This document shows, piece after piece, positions 24,752 to 33,377 of a stretch of 64,000 nucleotides of DNA (position 1 is the stretch's first letter; each line of letters opens with the position of its first letter). Source of the stretch: Lacrimispora xylanolytica (GTDB taxonomy: Bacteria; Bacillota; Clostridia; Lachnospirales; Lachnospiraceae). The position numbers were made by a program, and so were the translations under genes. The notes below the pieces were generated by a model. That model saw only the letters and a list, made by a program, of their open reading frames with translations. It did not search any database and was not told the DNA's origin. The stretch lies in contig NZ_CP113524.1 in assembly GCF_026723765.1 (NCBI RefSeq), forward strand, positions 3,643,001 to 3,707,000, in the 5' to 3' direction.

Positions 24752-25045
24752 CTATTCTACTGTTTTTGGTACCTTAAAGGCCCCATCCTTTTTCTCGGGA
24801 GCATTCTTTAAGATGTTATCTCTGTCATCACCATTTTCCACCACGTCCTCACGAAATACGTTATGGACAGGAAATACATGGGACATGGGCTCCACGCTGT
24901 CGGTATCAAGTTCATTTAAGGTATCAATATAATCAAGCATGCGGCCCATATCTTTCTTAGCATCTTCCCGCTCTTTCTCGCTTAATTCAAGCTTCGCTAA
25001 AATACCAACGTATTCAATCATATCATCATCAATGATGTGTGCCAT
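24752..25045 (-). CDS. gatC: Asp/Glu-tRNA amidotransferase subunit C
   Basis: This 97-aa stabilising subunit wraps around GatA and GatB. It has the typical pattern [38 protein letters not shown] and [20 protein letters not shown] strong AGGAGG site precedes the ATG. It sits between aspS (15 bases upstream) and gatA. Confidence 0.95.
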   Translation of the reverse strand: MAHIIDDDMIEYVGILAKLELSEKEREDAKKDMGRMLDYIDTLNELDTDSVEPMSHVFPVHNVFREDVVENGDDRDNILKNAPEKKDGAFKVPKTVE

Positions 25046-25060
25046 TTCTTCTGCCTCCTT

Positions 25061-26392
25061 TTATGGTTCCAGTCTTGTAACGTCTCGTGGGAACAGGGTA
25101 GTCTCTCTTACATTGGCCTCATCAAGAAGACGCATGGTAAGACGCTCCAGTCCGATTCCAAGGCCCCCGTGAGGTGGCATACCATACTGGAAAATCATGA
25201 GATAAGAAGAGATATCTTCTGGATTCATGCCTCTGGCTTCCATCTTTTTTATGATGGTCTCATAATCATGGATTCTCTGTCCTCCGGTCGTTATTTCAAG
25301 TCCACGGAATAATAAGTCAAAGCTTAAGGTATAACGGTCGTCAGCCGGATCTTCCATGGCATAGAAGGGACGCTTCTTTGATGGATAATGGGTAACGAAT
25401 ACGAAATCACTGCCGTACTCCTCTTTAAAATAACGACCGATTAATACTTCCTCTTCCGGCTCTAAATCGTATGGGTTCTTGATCTTTCTGTCATACTTTT
25501 CAGCTACCAGTTCTTTTGCTTGATCAAAACGTACCGTTGGGATGTTTGATACATCGGGAAGGTCTGTTTTAAGCATCTTTAATTCCTGGGCATACTCTTT
25601 CTTTAGAAGATCAAAGGTATACTGAAGCATTCCTGTTTCCATTTCCATGATCTCTTCAAAGCTGTCGATATATCCCATCTCAAAGTCCATGCTGGTGTAT
25701 TCGTTTAAATGCCTTGTGGTATTATGTTTCTCCGCACGGAATACGGGAGCCACTTCAAATACCCGGTCATAAACACCGACCATGGTCTGCTTATAGAACT
25801 GAGGGCTCTGTCCAAGCTCTGCCTTTTTATTAAAATAGTCCAGTTTAAATACGTTAGATCCGCCTTCTGCTCCTCTGGCGACGATCTTTGGTGTACGGAT
25901 TTCTGTAAATCCTTCTAAATGGAGGAAATCACGGAATCCTCTTACGATTCCTTCCTGAATGCGGAATTTTGCCCGCTCCATGGGATTTCTTAAGGTTATG
26001 GGGCGAAGAGACAGCTTTGTCTCAAGGGAGGTATTTAATTTCCATTTGCTGATGGCGATGGGAAGTACCTCTGCCGGCTGAGATAACACCTCAATTTCCG
26101 TTAAGCGCAGCTCAAATCCATGAGGCGCCCGGCTCTCTTCTGATACCACACCGGTGACACGGACCGCTGATTCCTCTTTTAATTGACTAAGAGGAGTCGC
26201 TGTCTTTCCCTCTTCATACACGCACTGTACCAGTCCTTCTGACTTACGAAGAATGACAAAGGCCACGTCTCCCATATCACGAATGGTATGGATGCTGCCT
26301 TCCATGCGAATGGTCTTACCTGCATTTTCCCCGGTTAAGCCCTTTAAAATCCCGATTGTTTCCTTTTCTTTCACACCTTTGATGAATTCCAT
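25061..26392 (-). CDS. aspS: Aspartyl-tRNA synthetase, archaeal (probably non-discriminating) type
   Basis: This 443-aa class IIb synthetase has an N-terminal OB fold for anticodon binding (about 20-105) and a catalytic domain. Motif 2 is seen in FEVAPVFRAEKHNTTRHLNEYTSMDFEMGY and motif 3 in GGLGIGLERLTMRLL. The lack of the large bacterial GAD insertion and the length of about 440 aa place it in the archaeal type. Archaeal-type enzymes encoded beside gatCAB commonly load Asp on both tRNA(Asp) and tRNA(Asn), and the amidotransferase then makes Asn-tRNA(Asn). It is first in the operon and follows a T-box leader. Specificity is inferred from context. Confidence 0.92.
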   Translation of the reverse strand: MEFIKGVKEKETIGILKGLTGENAGKTIRMEGSIHTIRDMGDVAFVILRKSEGLVQCVYEEGKTATPLSQLKEESAVRVTGVVSEESRAPHGFELRLTEIEVLSQPAEVLPIAISKWKLNTSLETKLSLRPITLRNPMERAKFRIQEGIVRGFRDFLHLEGFTEIRTPKIVARGAEGGSNVFKLDYFNKKAELGQSPQFYKQTMVGVYDRVFEVAPVFRAEKHNTTRHLNEYTSMDFEMGYIDSFEEIMEMETGMLQYTFDLLKKEYAQELKMLKTDLPDVSNIPTVRFDQAKELVAEKYDRKIKNPYDLEPEEEVLIGRYFKEEYGSDFVFVTHYPSKKRPFYAMEDPADDRYTLSFDLLFRGLEITTGGQRIHDYETIIKKMEARGMNPEDISSYLMIFQYGMPPHGGLGIGLERLTMRLLDEANVRETTLFPRDVTRLEP

Positions 26393-26439
26393 ATCTGTAT
26401 TCTCCTTACCTAAATGTAATTGCTTCGATTCCGGTAAAG

Positions 26440-26830
26440 ATATTTTGACAATAAAATATCCCGCCCCGGAATACAGTTACATATTCCGGGACGGGATTTA
26501 TATGGCTATAAGCTCCCGCGGTACCACCCGCATTGAGACTGCTTTCAAATTCATCCGCAAATAAACAGACTGCTAAGCAAAAATCTCCACTCAAGCATTT
26601 AACGCATGCATACGGATAAACCTACTCATGGCGCCGAAAATCAAGGTGATTTTCAGCCGCTTCGGCTTATCGGCTCCGGAGTGTTCCCATAGCCAAGTCC
26701 CACATGACGGCGCTCTCAGTCGGTGACGCCCTCTTCCTGTCGAGGTCCATAGGCCAGAGTCTCCTTCTCTGCCTTTATCAATATCATCTTCCATTCAATA
26801 TAGGATAAGCTTCCCTGTTTTCATTAAAAT
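26440..26830 (-). promoter_or_regulatory. T-box leader of the aspS-gatCAB operon
   Basis: The minus-strand leader has the canonical T-box AATGCGGGTGGTACCGCGG (complement of about 26515-26533), followed by a terminator hairpin 48 bases upstream of the region where translation begins. Uncharged tRNA would pair with the leader and allow read-through. In the likely specifier segment GGGAACACTCCGGAGC, the triplet AAC (26683-26685, complement) followed by A is the best candidate and reads Asn. The T-box bulge UGGU would pair with an A or, by wobble, the G discriminator of tRNA(Asn). The specifier call is tentative. Confidence 0.85.
26460..26495 (-). terminator. Terminator hairpin of the aspS T-box leader
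   Basis: CCCGTCCCGGAATA pairs with TATTCCGGGGCGGG on the minus strand, followed by ATATTTTATTGT. It competes with the T-box antiterminator. Confidence 0.85.
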
Positions 26831-26947
26831 TATAACAGTTCATCACTTCACCACAATGAATTTCACTAATAATATCACAATCTTTTTTATCCTGCAATAT
26901 TTATTTTTAACAAATTAATTCCAGTTCTTTCTAAATATTCCGCAATG

Positions 26948-26976
26948 TTGACTTTTCCTGTAGGAAAGGTTACAAT
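26948..26976 (+). promoter_or_regulatory. SigA-type promoter of the YacP-like gene
   Basis: TTGACT (26948-26953), a 17-base spacer and TACAAT (26971-26976) form a near-consensus promoter. The gene starts about 70 bases downstream. The rest of the gap to the aspS leader is AT-rich without other visible signals. Confidence 0.7.
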
Positions 26977-27044
26977 TAATTCAAGTCTTGTGATACCGTA
27001 AAAAGGCTTTTTTTATTTTACTACAGCAGAGAGGTGACAGACCA

Positions 27045-27566
27045 ATGAGTTCCGAATATTTACTGGTAGATGGCTACAATATTATATTTGCATGGCCTGA
27101 ATTAAAGGAGCTTACAAAAACCAATATGGACTCGGCCAGAACCAAGCTCCAGGACATTCTCTGCAATTATCAGGGCTTTAAAAAATGCAATGTCATCCTG
27201 GTCTTTGACGGCTACAAGGTCAAAGGAAATCCAGGAACGATTATAGAATATCATAACATTCACGTCATTTTTACAAAAGAGGCAGAAACAGCAGACCAAT
27301 ACATCGAAAAGGTGAGCCAGCAGATTGGAAGGCAGTACCAGGTGAGAGTCGCTACCTCTGATAAGATGGAGCAGATCATCATTCTTGGAACAGGCTGTAC
27401 CAGGCTTTCGGCAAGGGATTTAAAAAAAGAGATTGAGGAAACCAATTTAGAAATAAAAAAAGAGCACTTAGAGCGGATTCCATCAAAGAAAAACCGATTG
27501 TTTGACAATGTTGACCCTGAGCTGTTTGAGTATCTGGAAAAAATTCGGCTGAATAAGAAAGATTAG
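27045..27566 (+). CDS. YacP/Rae1-like NYN-domain endoribonuclease
   Basis: This 173-aa protein of the NYN (PIN-like) family is related to B. subtilis YacP (Rae1), a ribosome-associated mRNA endonuclease. The family signature LVDGYNIIFAWPEL opens the domain. The acidic residues VFDGYKVKG, ETADQYIEKV and VRVATSDKMEQ mark the metal site. The basic tail (about residues 140-173) could bind RNA. The ribosome site is AGAGAGGTGAC. It is a single-gene unit here, with its own promoter. Confidence 0.88.
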   Translation: MSSEYLLVDGYNIIFAWPELKELTKTNMDSARTKLQDILCNYQGFKKCNVILVFDGYKVKGNPGTIIEYHNIHVIFTKEAETADQYIEKVSQQIGRQYQVRVATSDKMEQIIILGTGCTRLSARDLKKEIEETNLEIKKEHLERIPSKKNRLFDNVDPELFEYLEKIRLNKKD

Positions 27567-27608
27567 TTTTATCGTTCTACCCCCCATTTCTCCCGGCATA
27601 TATTTACT

Positions 27609-27772
27609 TAGGGTGTGCCTGAAAACTGCTTGTTTCAAGATGTGCGTTACACTTTGTGGGAGATTTGCTTCAGATGAAGGCGGCGTAGTGGGCTACGCCA
27701 ACTGAATTTGGAGCAAATATACTGCGAAGTGGGAGGTACAGATTGGAGCAATGAGTTTTCAGACACACCCTA
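27609..27772. repeat. 164-bp palindromic repeat with terminal inverted repeats (MITE-like)
   Basis: The ends are inverted repeats of about 19 bases, TAGGGTGTGCCTGAAAACT on the left and AGTTTTCAGACACACCCTA on the right, with one mismatch. The inner parts (TTTGCTTCA...GGCGTAG and CTACGCC...GAGCAAA) are also imperfectly complementary around a GGCGTAG-TGGG-CTACGCC hairpin, so nearly the whole unit can fold into one long stem. It carries no ORF. It lies between the YacP-like gene and mntP and looks like a miniature inverted-repeat element or dispersed intergenic repeat. Confidence 0.75.
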
Positions 27773-27794
27773 GCCGCCCGAGGAGGAATTACAC

Positions 27795-28358
27795 ATGTCA
27801 TTGTTTGAATTATTCCTGATTTCCATAGGAGTTTCTATGGATGCCTTTGCCGTCGCGATCTGCAAAGGCTTAAGTCTCCCCAAAATGAGCTGGAAACACG
27901 CCCTGGTCGTAGGGCTTTACTTTGGAGGTTTTCAGTCCATCATGCCGTTTCTCGGCTTTCTTTTAGGATCCCAGTTTAAAGACGCCATTGTATCCTTTGA
28001 CCATTGGGTCGCATTTATTCTCCTTGGCTGCATTGGCCTTAATATGATAAAAGAATCTTTCTCCCATGAACTGGATGACTGCGAAGATCCTTCCCTTCAC
28101 CCAGGACAGATGCTCCTTCTGGCTCTTGCTACCAGTATCGATGCTCTTGCCCTGGGCGTAACCTTTGCTTTCTTACAGGTAAAGATTGTGCCGGCGGTTT
28201 CCTTTATCGGCTTTACTGCCTTTTTTTTCTCTGTCCTTGGAGTAAAAGTGGGGAATATGTTCGGAGCCAAATATAAATCAAAGGCAGAATTTGCCGGTGG
28301 ACTCATTCTAATATTCATGGGCGGTGAAATCCTCATCGACCAGCTGTTTGGTATCTGA
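27795..28358 (+). CDS. mntP: Manganese efflux pump MntP
   Basis: This 187-aa membrane protein exports Mn(II). It has six predicted membrane segments in two similar halves. The metal-site motifs are [12 protein letters not shown] near residue 15 and [12 protein letters not shown] near 115, each with the conserved Asp. The ribosome site is GAGGAGG. No yybP-ykoY type Mn riboswitch is recognisable upstream; that space is taken by the 164-bp palindromic repeat, which may have displaced or altered its regulation. Confidence 0.95.
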   Translation: MSLFELFLISIGVSMDAFAVAICKGLSLPKMSWKHALVVGLYFGGFQSIMPFLGFLLGSQFKDAIVSFDHWVAFILLGCIGLNMIKESFSHELDDCEDPSLHPGQMLLLALATSIDALALGVTFAFLQVKIVPAVSFIGFTAFFFSVLGVKVGNMFGAKYKSKAEFAGGLILIFMGGEILIDQLFGI

Positions 28359-28359
28359 T

Positions 28360-29169
28360 TTAAATACTTACAGTCTGTCCCCCTGGAACCTGGATCAAAG
28401 TACCGTCTACGCTGATAAAGACACTTTGGGCGGAAGGATTATAGACCTTATCCCCGTCTATAGTGTACTTAAGCTGTGAGGCAGCATTCATATAATCCAC
28501 AATCTCTATGTTGGTTGCATACCAGATATCCTCTCTGCCTCCCACCAGACGACAGAACTCTTCCATCAGCTCCCAATTATCATCTCTTGGAAATTCAAAG
28601 CTGTGTCCCCATACATACATCATGTAAAGATACTGGGTTTTAAAAAGCTCAACAAAACGGGTGCCATTTTCTAAGAGGTTGTGATTGTGATGGCAGGTAG
28701 ATTTCCATTCCAGATAGTTTTCCGGCATGGCAAAATCATCGGTGCTCCCGACCACTCTGCAATATTCGATTCCAAGCCCCGGGAGCATATCCACAATATC
28801 CTTCGTATAAGAGCCGTTTGGGTAAGACATGCCCCGCACAGGATATCCTGCTGCCCGCTCTAACTCCCTGCGGTCCTCTAATACCTGGAGTGCTACCTGG
28901 GGAAGCGGACATCTTGCTATGGTAGGATGAAGCACCGTATGACAGGATATCTCATGCCCCTCATAGACTCTTTTCCACTCTTCCGGCTTTAAACGGTTTT
29001 CCATATGAGTAAGGCCGGAATTTACGTGAAAGGTTCCCTTGATTCCATTGGCGTTAAAAATATCAACAAGTCTCTTATCTTCGATCCTTCCATCGTCATA
29101 GCTCATAGTAAGGACCTTATGCCTTCCGCCTGGAAAGCAGGTATATATATTCTTCAATGCTCCCGTCAT
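28360..29169 (-). CDS. Polysaccharide deacetylase family protein
   Basis: This 269-aa carbohydrate esterase has a NodB-like fold. The metal-site Asp is in LTMSYDDGRIEDKRL, and the paired His in SCHTVLHPT. A second conserved region is MSYPNGSYTKDIV. There is no signal peptide. The C-terminal 50 residues (about 215-269) form a small strand-rich extension. It is the last gene of the rhamnogalacturonan operon, overlapping the GH105 gene by four bases, so removal of acetyl groups from imported oligomers is a reasonable inference. Confidence 0.85.
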   Translation of the reverse strand: MTGALKNIYTCFPGGRHKVLTMSYDDGRIEDKRLVDIFNANGIKGTFHVNSGLTHMENRLKPEEWKRVYEGHEISCHTVLHPTIARCPLPQVALQVLEDRRELERAAGYPVRGMSYPNGSYTKDIVDMLPGLGIEYCRVVGSTDDFAMPENYLEWKSTCHHNHNLLENGTRFVELFKTQYLYMMYVWGHSFEFPRDDNWELMEEFCRLVGGREDIWYATNIEIVDYMNAASQLKYTIDGDKVYNPSAQSVFISVDGTLIQVPGGQTVSI

Positions 29170-30215
29170 AATGCTCCGTCTCCTGCTATGTTCTCATAAT
29201 TTAGAACTGCCGCAAAGAATGCAAGAGCCATTCCCTGCCCCCAGCCCTGAATCCATTTCTTTGATATATTCCGGTAGCCGTCCCGATCCTTCATCACTGC
29301 GGTCCCGCCGGATACATCCGTCAGTCTGCCATCTGGTGCTACATGAGATAAGACTCCGGTGATGGACCTTTCTATGTATTTGATGTGAAGCGGATTGCCC
29401 TTTAAAGTCATGGCAGCTGCTATGCCCGCGGAGGCAGACAATTCCTCATAGGATTCTTCATCATCAAGGAGAGTTCTCCACAAGCCCTGTTCCGTCTGGA
29501 GGAGCTTAAGTGCTGAAAGCTGCTCATTTAAGCTTCCGACGATTTCTAAAAACTGGGGATACAAATAGCACTCTGGAAGAAGAAGACCTACCTTACTCAT
29601 GGTATAGGCCGCCCAGCAATTGGCTCTGCCCCAGTAAAAGCCTGACATGTGATCCTTTGTGATGTTATTGTAGCCATGATACCACAGCCCTGTCTTTTCA
29701 TCCTGCAAGTACTGGATATGCCAGTAATACTGATTTAAAGCATCTGAGATCAGCTCCTCATCCTTTGTCATGATACCCACCCGTAACAGGAAGAACGCCG
29801 CCATAAAAAGAGTATCCGCCCAGCACTGCTCCGGAAAATCATTCCCTGCGGAAACCGTATGCTGGAGCACCTGATCCCCGAAACGCAGGGCATCTGTTCT
29901 CAAATAAGATACCTTAGAACGGATGATGTCCATATAGACGTCCTCGTTTGTAGCCTCATATAGCGTAATCAGACAATGTCCCATGGCGCAGGTATTCACG
30001 GTCCACACAGGAAGGCCAAGCTCTATGAGCTCATCCACGCGTTCCTTTAAAAAATCCAGATAATCCTTCTTTTTCGTGATCTCATACGCTTCTGCAATGC
30101 CATAATAGGCTACGCCGCACGGCCAGTCCCAGGACATATCCATTCGTTTTGTCCGGTCCACGATCCGGTCCATGGCCCCCTCAATACTTGCTCTGTCAAA
30201 TTTTAATTTCCCCAT
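29166..30215 (-). CDS. Unsaturated rhamnogalacturonyl hydrolase, GH105 family
   Basis: This 349-aa (alpha/alpha)6-barrel enzyme is related to B. subtilis YteR. It would remove the unsaturated galacturonyl residue left at the end of oligomers by rhamnogalacturonan lyases. Typical segments are MDMSWDWPCGVAYYGI, QCWADTLFMAAFFLLR with the catalytic Asp region, SGFYWGRANCWAAYTMSK and WIQGWGQGMALAFFA. No signal peptide, so it acts in the cytoplasm. It lies between the PL11-CE12 fusion (three-base gap) and the deacetylase. Confidence 0.92.
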   Translation of the reverse strand: MGKLKFDRASIEGAMDRIVDRTKRMDMSWDWPCGVAYYGIAEAYEITKKKDYLDFLKERVDELIELGLPVWTVNTCAMGHCLITLYEATNEDVYMDIIRSKVSYLRTDALRFGDQVLQHTVSAGNDFPEQCWADTLFMAAFFLLRVGIMTKDEELISDALNQYYWHIQYLQDEKTGLWYHGYNNITKDHMSGFYWGRANCWAAYTMSKVGLLLPECYLYPQFLEIVGSLNEQLSALKLLQTEQGLWRTLLDDEESYEELSASAGIAAAMTLKGNPLHIKYIERSITGVLSHVAPDGRLTDVSGGTAVMKDRDGYRNISKKWIQGWGQGMALAFFAAVLNYENIAGDGAL

Positions 30216-30218
30216 TTG

Positions 30219-33200
30219 TTATCCCTCCATATCTGTTCCCATTATAAATGATTTTAGATCTTCTGCCAATAACCCGGCGTAGCAATCAGCTCCTTTTTCT
30301 GATAAATGAACCTGATCTTCTATGTAAAGCTCCAGGGCATTTTCCTCCCCTGCTTGTATACAGTATTCTAATGACTTTTGATATAGATTGACAAAAGGAA
30401 CTCCTTCTTTCCCTGCAAACCGTTCCATCTCACTGGCGTATTCCGGCAGAAGTTCTTCTATCTCCCCTCTCTCTCCATCTTTTCTATCTCTGGTTGGACA
30501 GATGCAGACAGGAGACACCAGTACAGGCAATGCTCCCCGCTCCCTTGCCGCCTTTGCATAGAGTTTTAGGTAATCGGCAAATTCTGATACCGGCACATAA
30601 CGCTCCGGTTTATTTGCGGAAGCATCGTTATGTCCAAACTGAATGAGAAGATAATCCCCTTCCTTCATTCTGGCCTTTATATCATCCAAGCGTCCTTCCT
30701 TTAGAAAGCTTTTTGTGGACCTTCCAGCCATAGCGCAGTTATCCACGATCAAATGTCTGCTCTGATACCAGGCCTCATTGGAAAAACCGGACTCTTTTTG
30801 TCTGCGGACCTCATAAAGGTTTCCTGGGTCCAGATGAGATATCAGCTTTTCTCCAATTCCCGTTGTTTTTACCTCCTGGTTCCAATAAGTCTGGTTCGTG
30901 GAGTCTCCGGCGATAAAAAGTGCTGGCCTGCGTTTCATATAAGGAAGTACCTGGCTTACCTCCATATCAGATCCATAGTAAAACTTGGGATAGCAGGGCT
31001 GATTATAACAATTGTTCTGCCAGGCCACACCGCAGCGGTATTGAGTATCCTGCATCAGGGTTATGAGCTTGTGGTTCGTCATCTGGGTGTTGGTATAAAT
31101 TCGAATGGCACTGCTGTCCTCCGTCCGCAAAAGCAGCTCTTCCCTGAAATCTCCAAAGATATCAGCCACTAGGCAAGGGTTTCCCTTGGTCCCGTTATTG
31201 GTCTTTGTTCCCAATGGCTCTAACATGGTCTTATGGATAAAATCATTGATCACACCAGTGGGAGATTGTTTTAAGTAGTCCTCTCCGTCTGTGATCTGAG
31301 TGGTTAAATCACCAGACCATCGAATGGACATATTGGTACCAAGGGTCTCTTTTTTCAGTAATCTCCCATGGCAATCATAGGTACCGACTCCATTGACCCA
31401 GCACTGCAATCCCCTTGCCTCTGGAATCACATCTCCCACCATACACCTGCCTAAATCCTTTGTAGCATATTCCCCGAATATGACTTCTCCGCTTTCTGCG
31501 TCCCGGAGGGCATATCCATAAGGTGCCTCCTCTGCGCCTTCAAACACATTGAAGATTTCATAGCCTGGTCGGTCCGGGTCAATATCAGCCACATGCATGG
31601 CATCTCCATGGCCAAGCTTAGCCGTCCGTCCGTCCGGCAGCTTATCGTGAGAGCTGTAAAGCAGACTTCCGTCATGGTCAATACAGGCTGCCCCGTAGAT
31701 AATCTCCATACAGCCGTCCCCATCTACATCGCAGACAGACAAGGAATGGTTGCCCTGCCCCGCCAGAGAACCATAGACAGGATCTGTCCCTCTTCCACCA
31801 TGAGGGTTATCAGCAAATGGATTATCCATTGGCACAAATCCACTGTCAACCGTCCATACCTGATGAAAACAGTTCTTAAAAAAGTCGTAGGCAGCTATGG
31901 AAGACCTGGTATAATATCCCCGGCAAATGATGAGGTATGGCCGTTTTCCATCTAAGTAAGCTACGCCGGATAAAAACCGGTCCACCCGGTTGCATGGCTC
32001 GATTCGATTTCCGGAATAATCTCCCCAAAGCAGACCGTCATCTTCCCTGTCAAAAGGAAATGGAATGGTTTCCATCTCTCTTCCATCTCCGGAGAACATG
32101 GTTAAATACTCCGGGCCTTTATAAATAAAGCCCTCAAACTCCCGAAGCTTATTTCTTGAACTTCTCTTAGGTGCATACTCATCCAGAAAATAATCTGCCA
32201 GACGTGCCCCTTCCTCCTGATTCAGTGGATAGAACGCCATAGGCGGTATGTGGAAGCATTCCTCTAAAGTCCCCGGCCAACGACCGCTTTTTACCTCCGG
32301 GTGGTCCTGCCACTGGCAAAAGGTCTGAATGAGGTGGTCCCGGTAATCAGAAGCACTGCACACATAGGAATCCTTGTGGCTGTATCCTTTCTTTCTATCC
32401 TCTTCCGGCATGGTGATATAAAAGGAGTTGGTTTCCTTCCCATCCGCTCCAAATAGTGTCATACGGGTACCCGGGGCAGTTTTTAAGGCCATCTCTGCCT
32501 TACCATCTCCATTAAAGTCGTAACACATAAACTGGGTGTAATGAGCACCAGCCCTGATATTTGGTCCCAGATCCAGACGCCATAAAAGAGTTCCATCAAG
32601 CTTGTAGCAATCAATGTAGCAAGGTCCGGTATACCCTTTGATCGAAACGTCCTGGGAGTTTGATGGATCCCATTTTACAAGGTATTCGTATTCACCATCT
32701 CCGTCTATATCAGCCACTGACATGTCGTTGGCGGAGTAGGTATATTCCTCCCCCTTTGGCGTCACTCCAGGTGAAGGCTTTTTTATTGGAATATCAAGAT
32801 ATTCATGATCCCAGACCCTTACAGGATCACAGGCTTTATCTTCCACCCCATTGATCACAGGCGCCACCTGGTATCTGTCTGACTCCCTTCCTTCCCGGTC
32901 TAAATAGTTGGTGCTGTCCGTTACCTTTGCCACATGCTTTCCTTCCCGGTACACGACAAAGTCTGCTCCGGTCAGCCCCTGTTTCGCTTCCTTGTATCCT
33001 GTCACTTCATGGATAAGAAAGCGCCAGCTTAAGAATATTCCTTCTCCTGTTTTTACCGCCACAAGTCCCCGGTTAATTGATTCTATCTGTTCTTCCTGGA
33101 AGAAATGAACGGGAGTTACAAAGGTTTCTTCCCGAACCGTTCCTGTCTCATCTGACTGAACCACCAGGAAATAATGGGGTATGCTGGTGGCCCGCTTAAG

Positions 33201-33362
33201 CTGATAATGGTCCATTTCTTTTAAATCACTCTCAATCATCAAGCGGTAATTTTCTTTCCCGGTCTCCCTGTCTGACCAGTAGACTCTTGTCTTTTTTACC
33301 CCTTCCATGACTTCCCAGGCAATGGTTACGGACTGCCTGGTTATGGCTCTTATTTTTATCAT
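30219..33362 (-). CDS. Rhamnogalacturonan lyase (PL11) fused to rhamnogalacturonan acetylesterase (CE12-like)
   Basis: This 1,047-aa two-enzyme protein combines backbone cleavage and deacetylation of rhamnogalacturonan I. The first 200 or so residues contain Fn3-like strands, and the beta-propeller lyase fills up to about residue 810. Repeated calcium-type DxDGDGxxE motifs are visible (ADIDGDGEYEYLVKWDP, CDVDGDGCMEIIYG, YDFNGDGKAEMALK), as in YesW/YesX. From about residue 815 a GDSL/SGNH esterase follows: FIAGDSTNQTYW (nucleophile Ser), FGHNDAS and DQVHLSEKGA (catalytic Asp and His), close to RhgT/YesT. There is no signal peptide, so both activities are intracellular. Separate proteins are the usual arrangement in Bacillus. 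Confidence 0.92.
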   Translation of the reverse strand: MIKIRAITRQSVTIAWEVMEGVKKTRVYWSDRETGKENYRLMIESDLKEMDHYQLKRATSIPHYFLVVQSDETGTVREETFVTPVHFFQEEQIESINRGLVAVKTGEGIFLSWRFLIHEVTGYKEAKQGLTGADFVVYREGKHVAKVTDSTNYLDREGRESDRYQVAPVINGVEDKACDPVRVWDHEYLDIPIKKPSPGVTPKGEEYTYSANDMSVADIDGDGEYEYLVKWDPSNSQDVSIKGYTGPCYIDCYKLDGTLLWRLDLGPNIRAGAHYTQFMCYDFNGDGKAEMALKTAPGTRMTLFGADGKETNSFYITMPEEDRKKGYSHKDSYVCSASDYRDHLIQTFCQWQDHPEVKSGRWPGTLEECFHIPPMAFYPLNQEEGARLADYFLDEYAPKRSSRNKLREFEGFIYKGPEYLTMFSGDGREMETIPFPFDREDDGLLWGDYSGNRIEPCNRVDRFLSGVAYLDGKRPYLIICRGYYTRSSIAAYDFFKNCFHQVWTVDSGFVPMDNPFADNPHGGRGTDPVYGSLAGQGNHSLSVCDVDGDGCMEIIYGAACIDHDGSLLYSSHDKLPDGRTAKLGHGDAMHVADIDPDRPGYEIFNVFEGAEEAPYGYALRDAESGEVIFGEYATKDLGRCMVGDVIPEARGLQCWVNGVGTYDCHGRLLKKETLGTNMSIRWSGDLTTQITDGEDYLKQSPTGVINDFIHKTMLEPLGTKTNNGTKGNPCLVADIFGDFREELLLRTEDSSAIRIYTNTQMTNHKLITLMQDTQYRCGVAWQNNCYNQPCYPKFYYGSDMEVSQVLPYMKRRPALFIAGDSTNQTYWNQEVKTTGIGEKLISHLDPGNLYEVRRQKESGFSNEAWYQSRHLIVDNCAMAGRSTKSFLKEGRLDDIKARMKEGDYLLIQFGHNDASANKPERYVPVSEFADYLKLYAKAARERGALPVLVSPVCICPTRDRKDGERGEIEELLPEYASEMERFAGKEGVPFVNLYQKSLEYCIQAGEENALELYIEDQVHLSEKGADCYAGLLAEDLKSFIMGTDMEG

Positions 33363-33377
33363 GATTTCCCCCCTTTT

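Noticed and set aside
26591-26794. 67-aa ORF in the aspS leader
   Set aside because: It lies within the T-box stem I region and has no independent coding evidence.
31593-31955. 120-aa plus-strand ORF and similar ORFs antisense to the pectin genes
   Set aside because: They are shadows of the long minus-strand enzymes with no ribosome site or domain.
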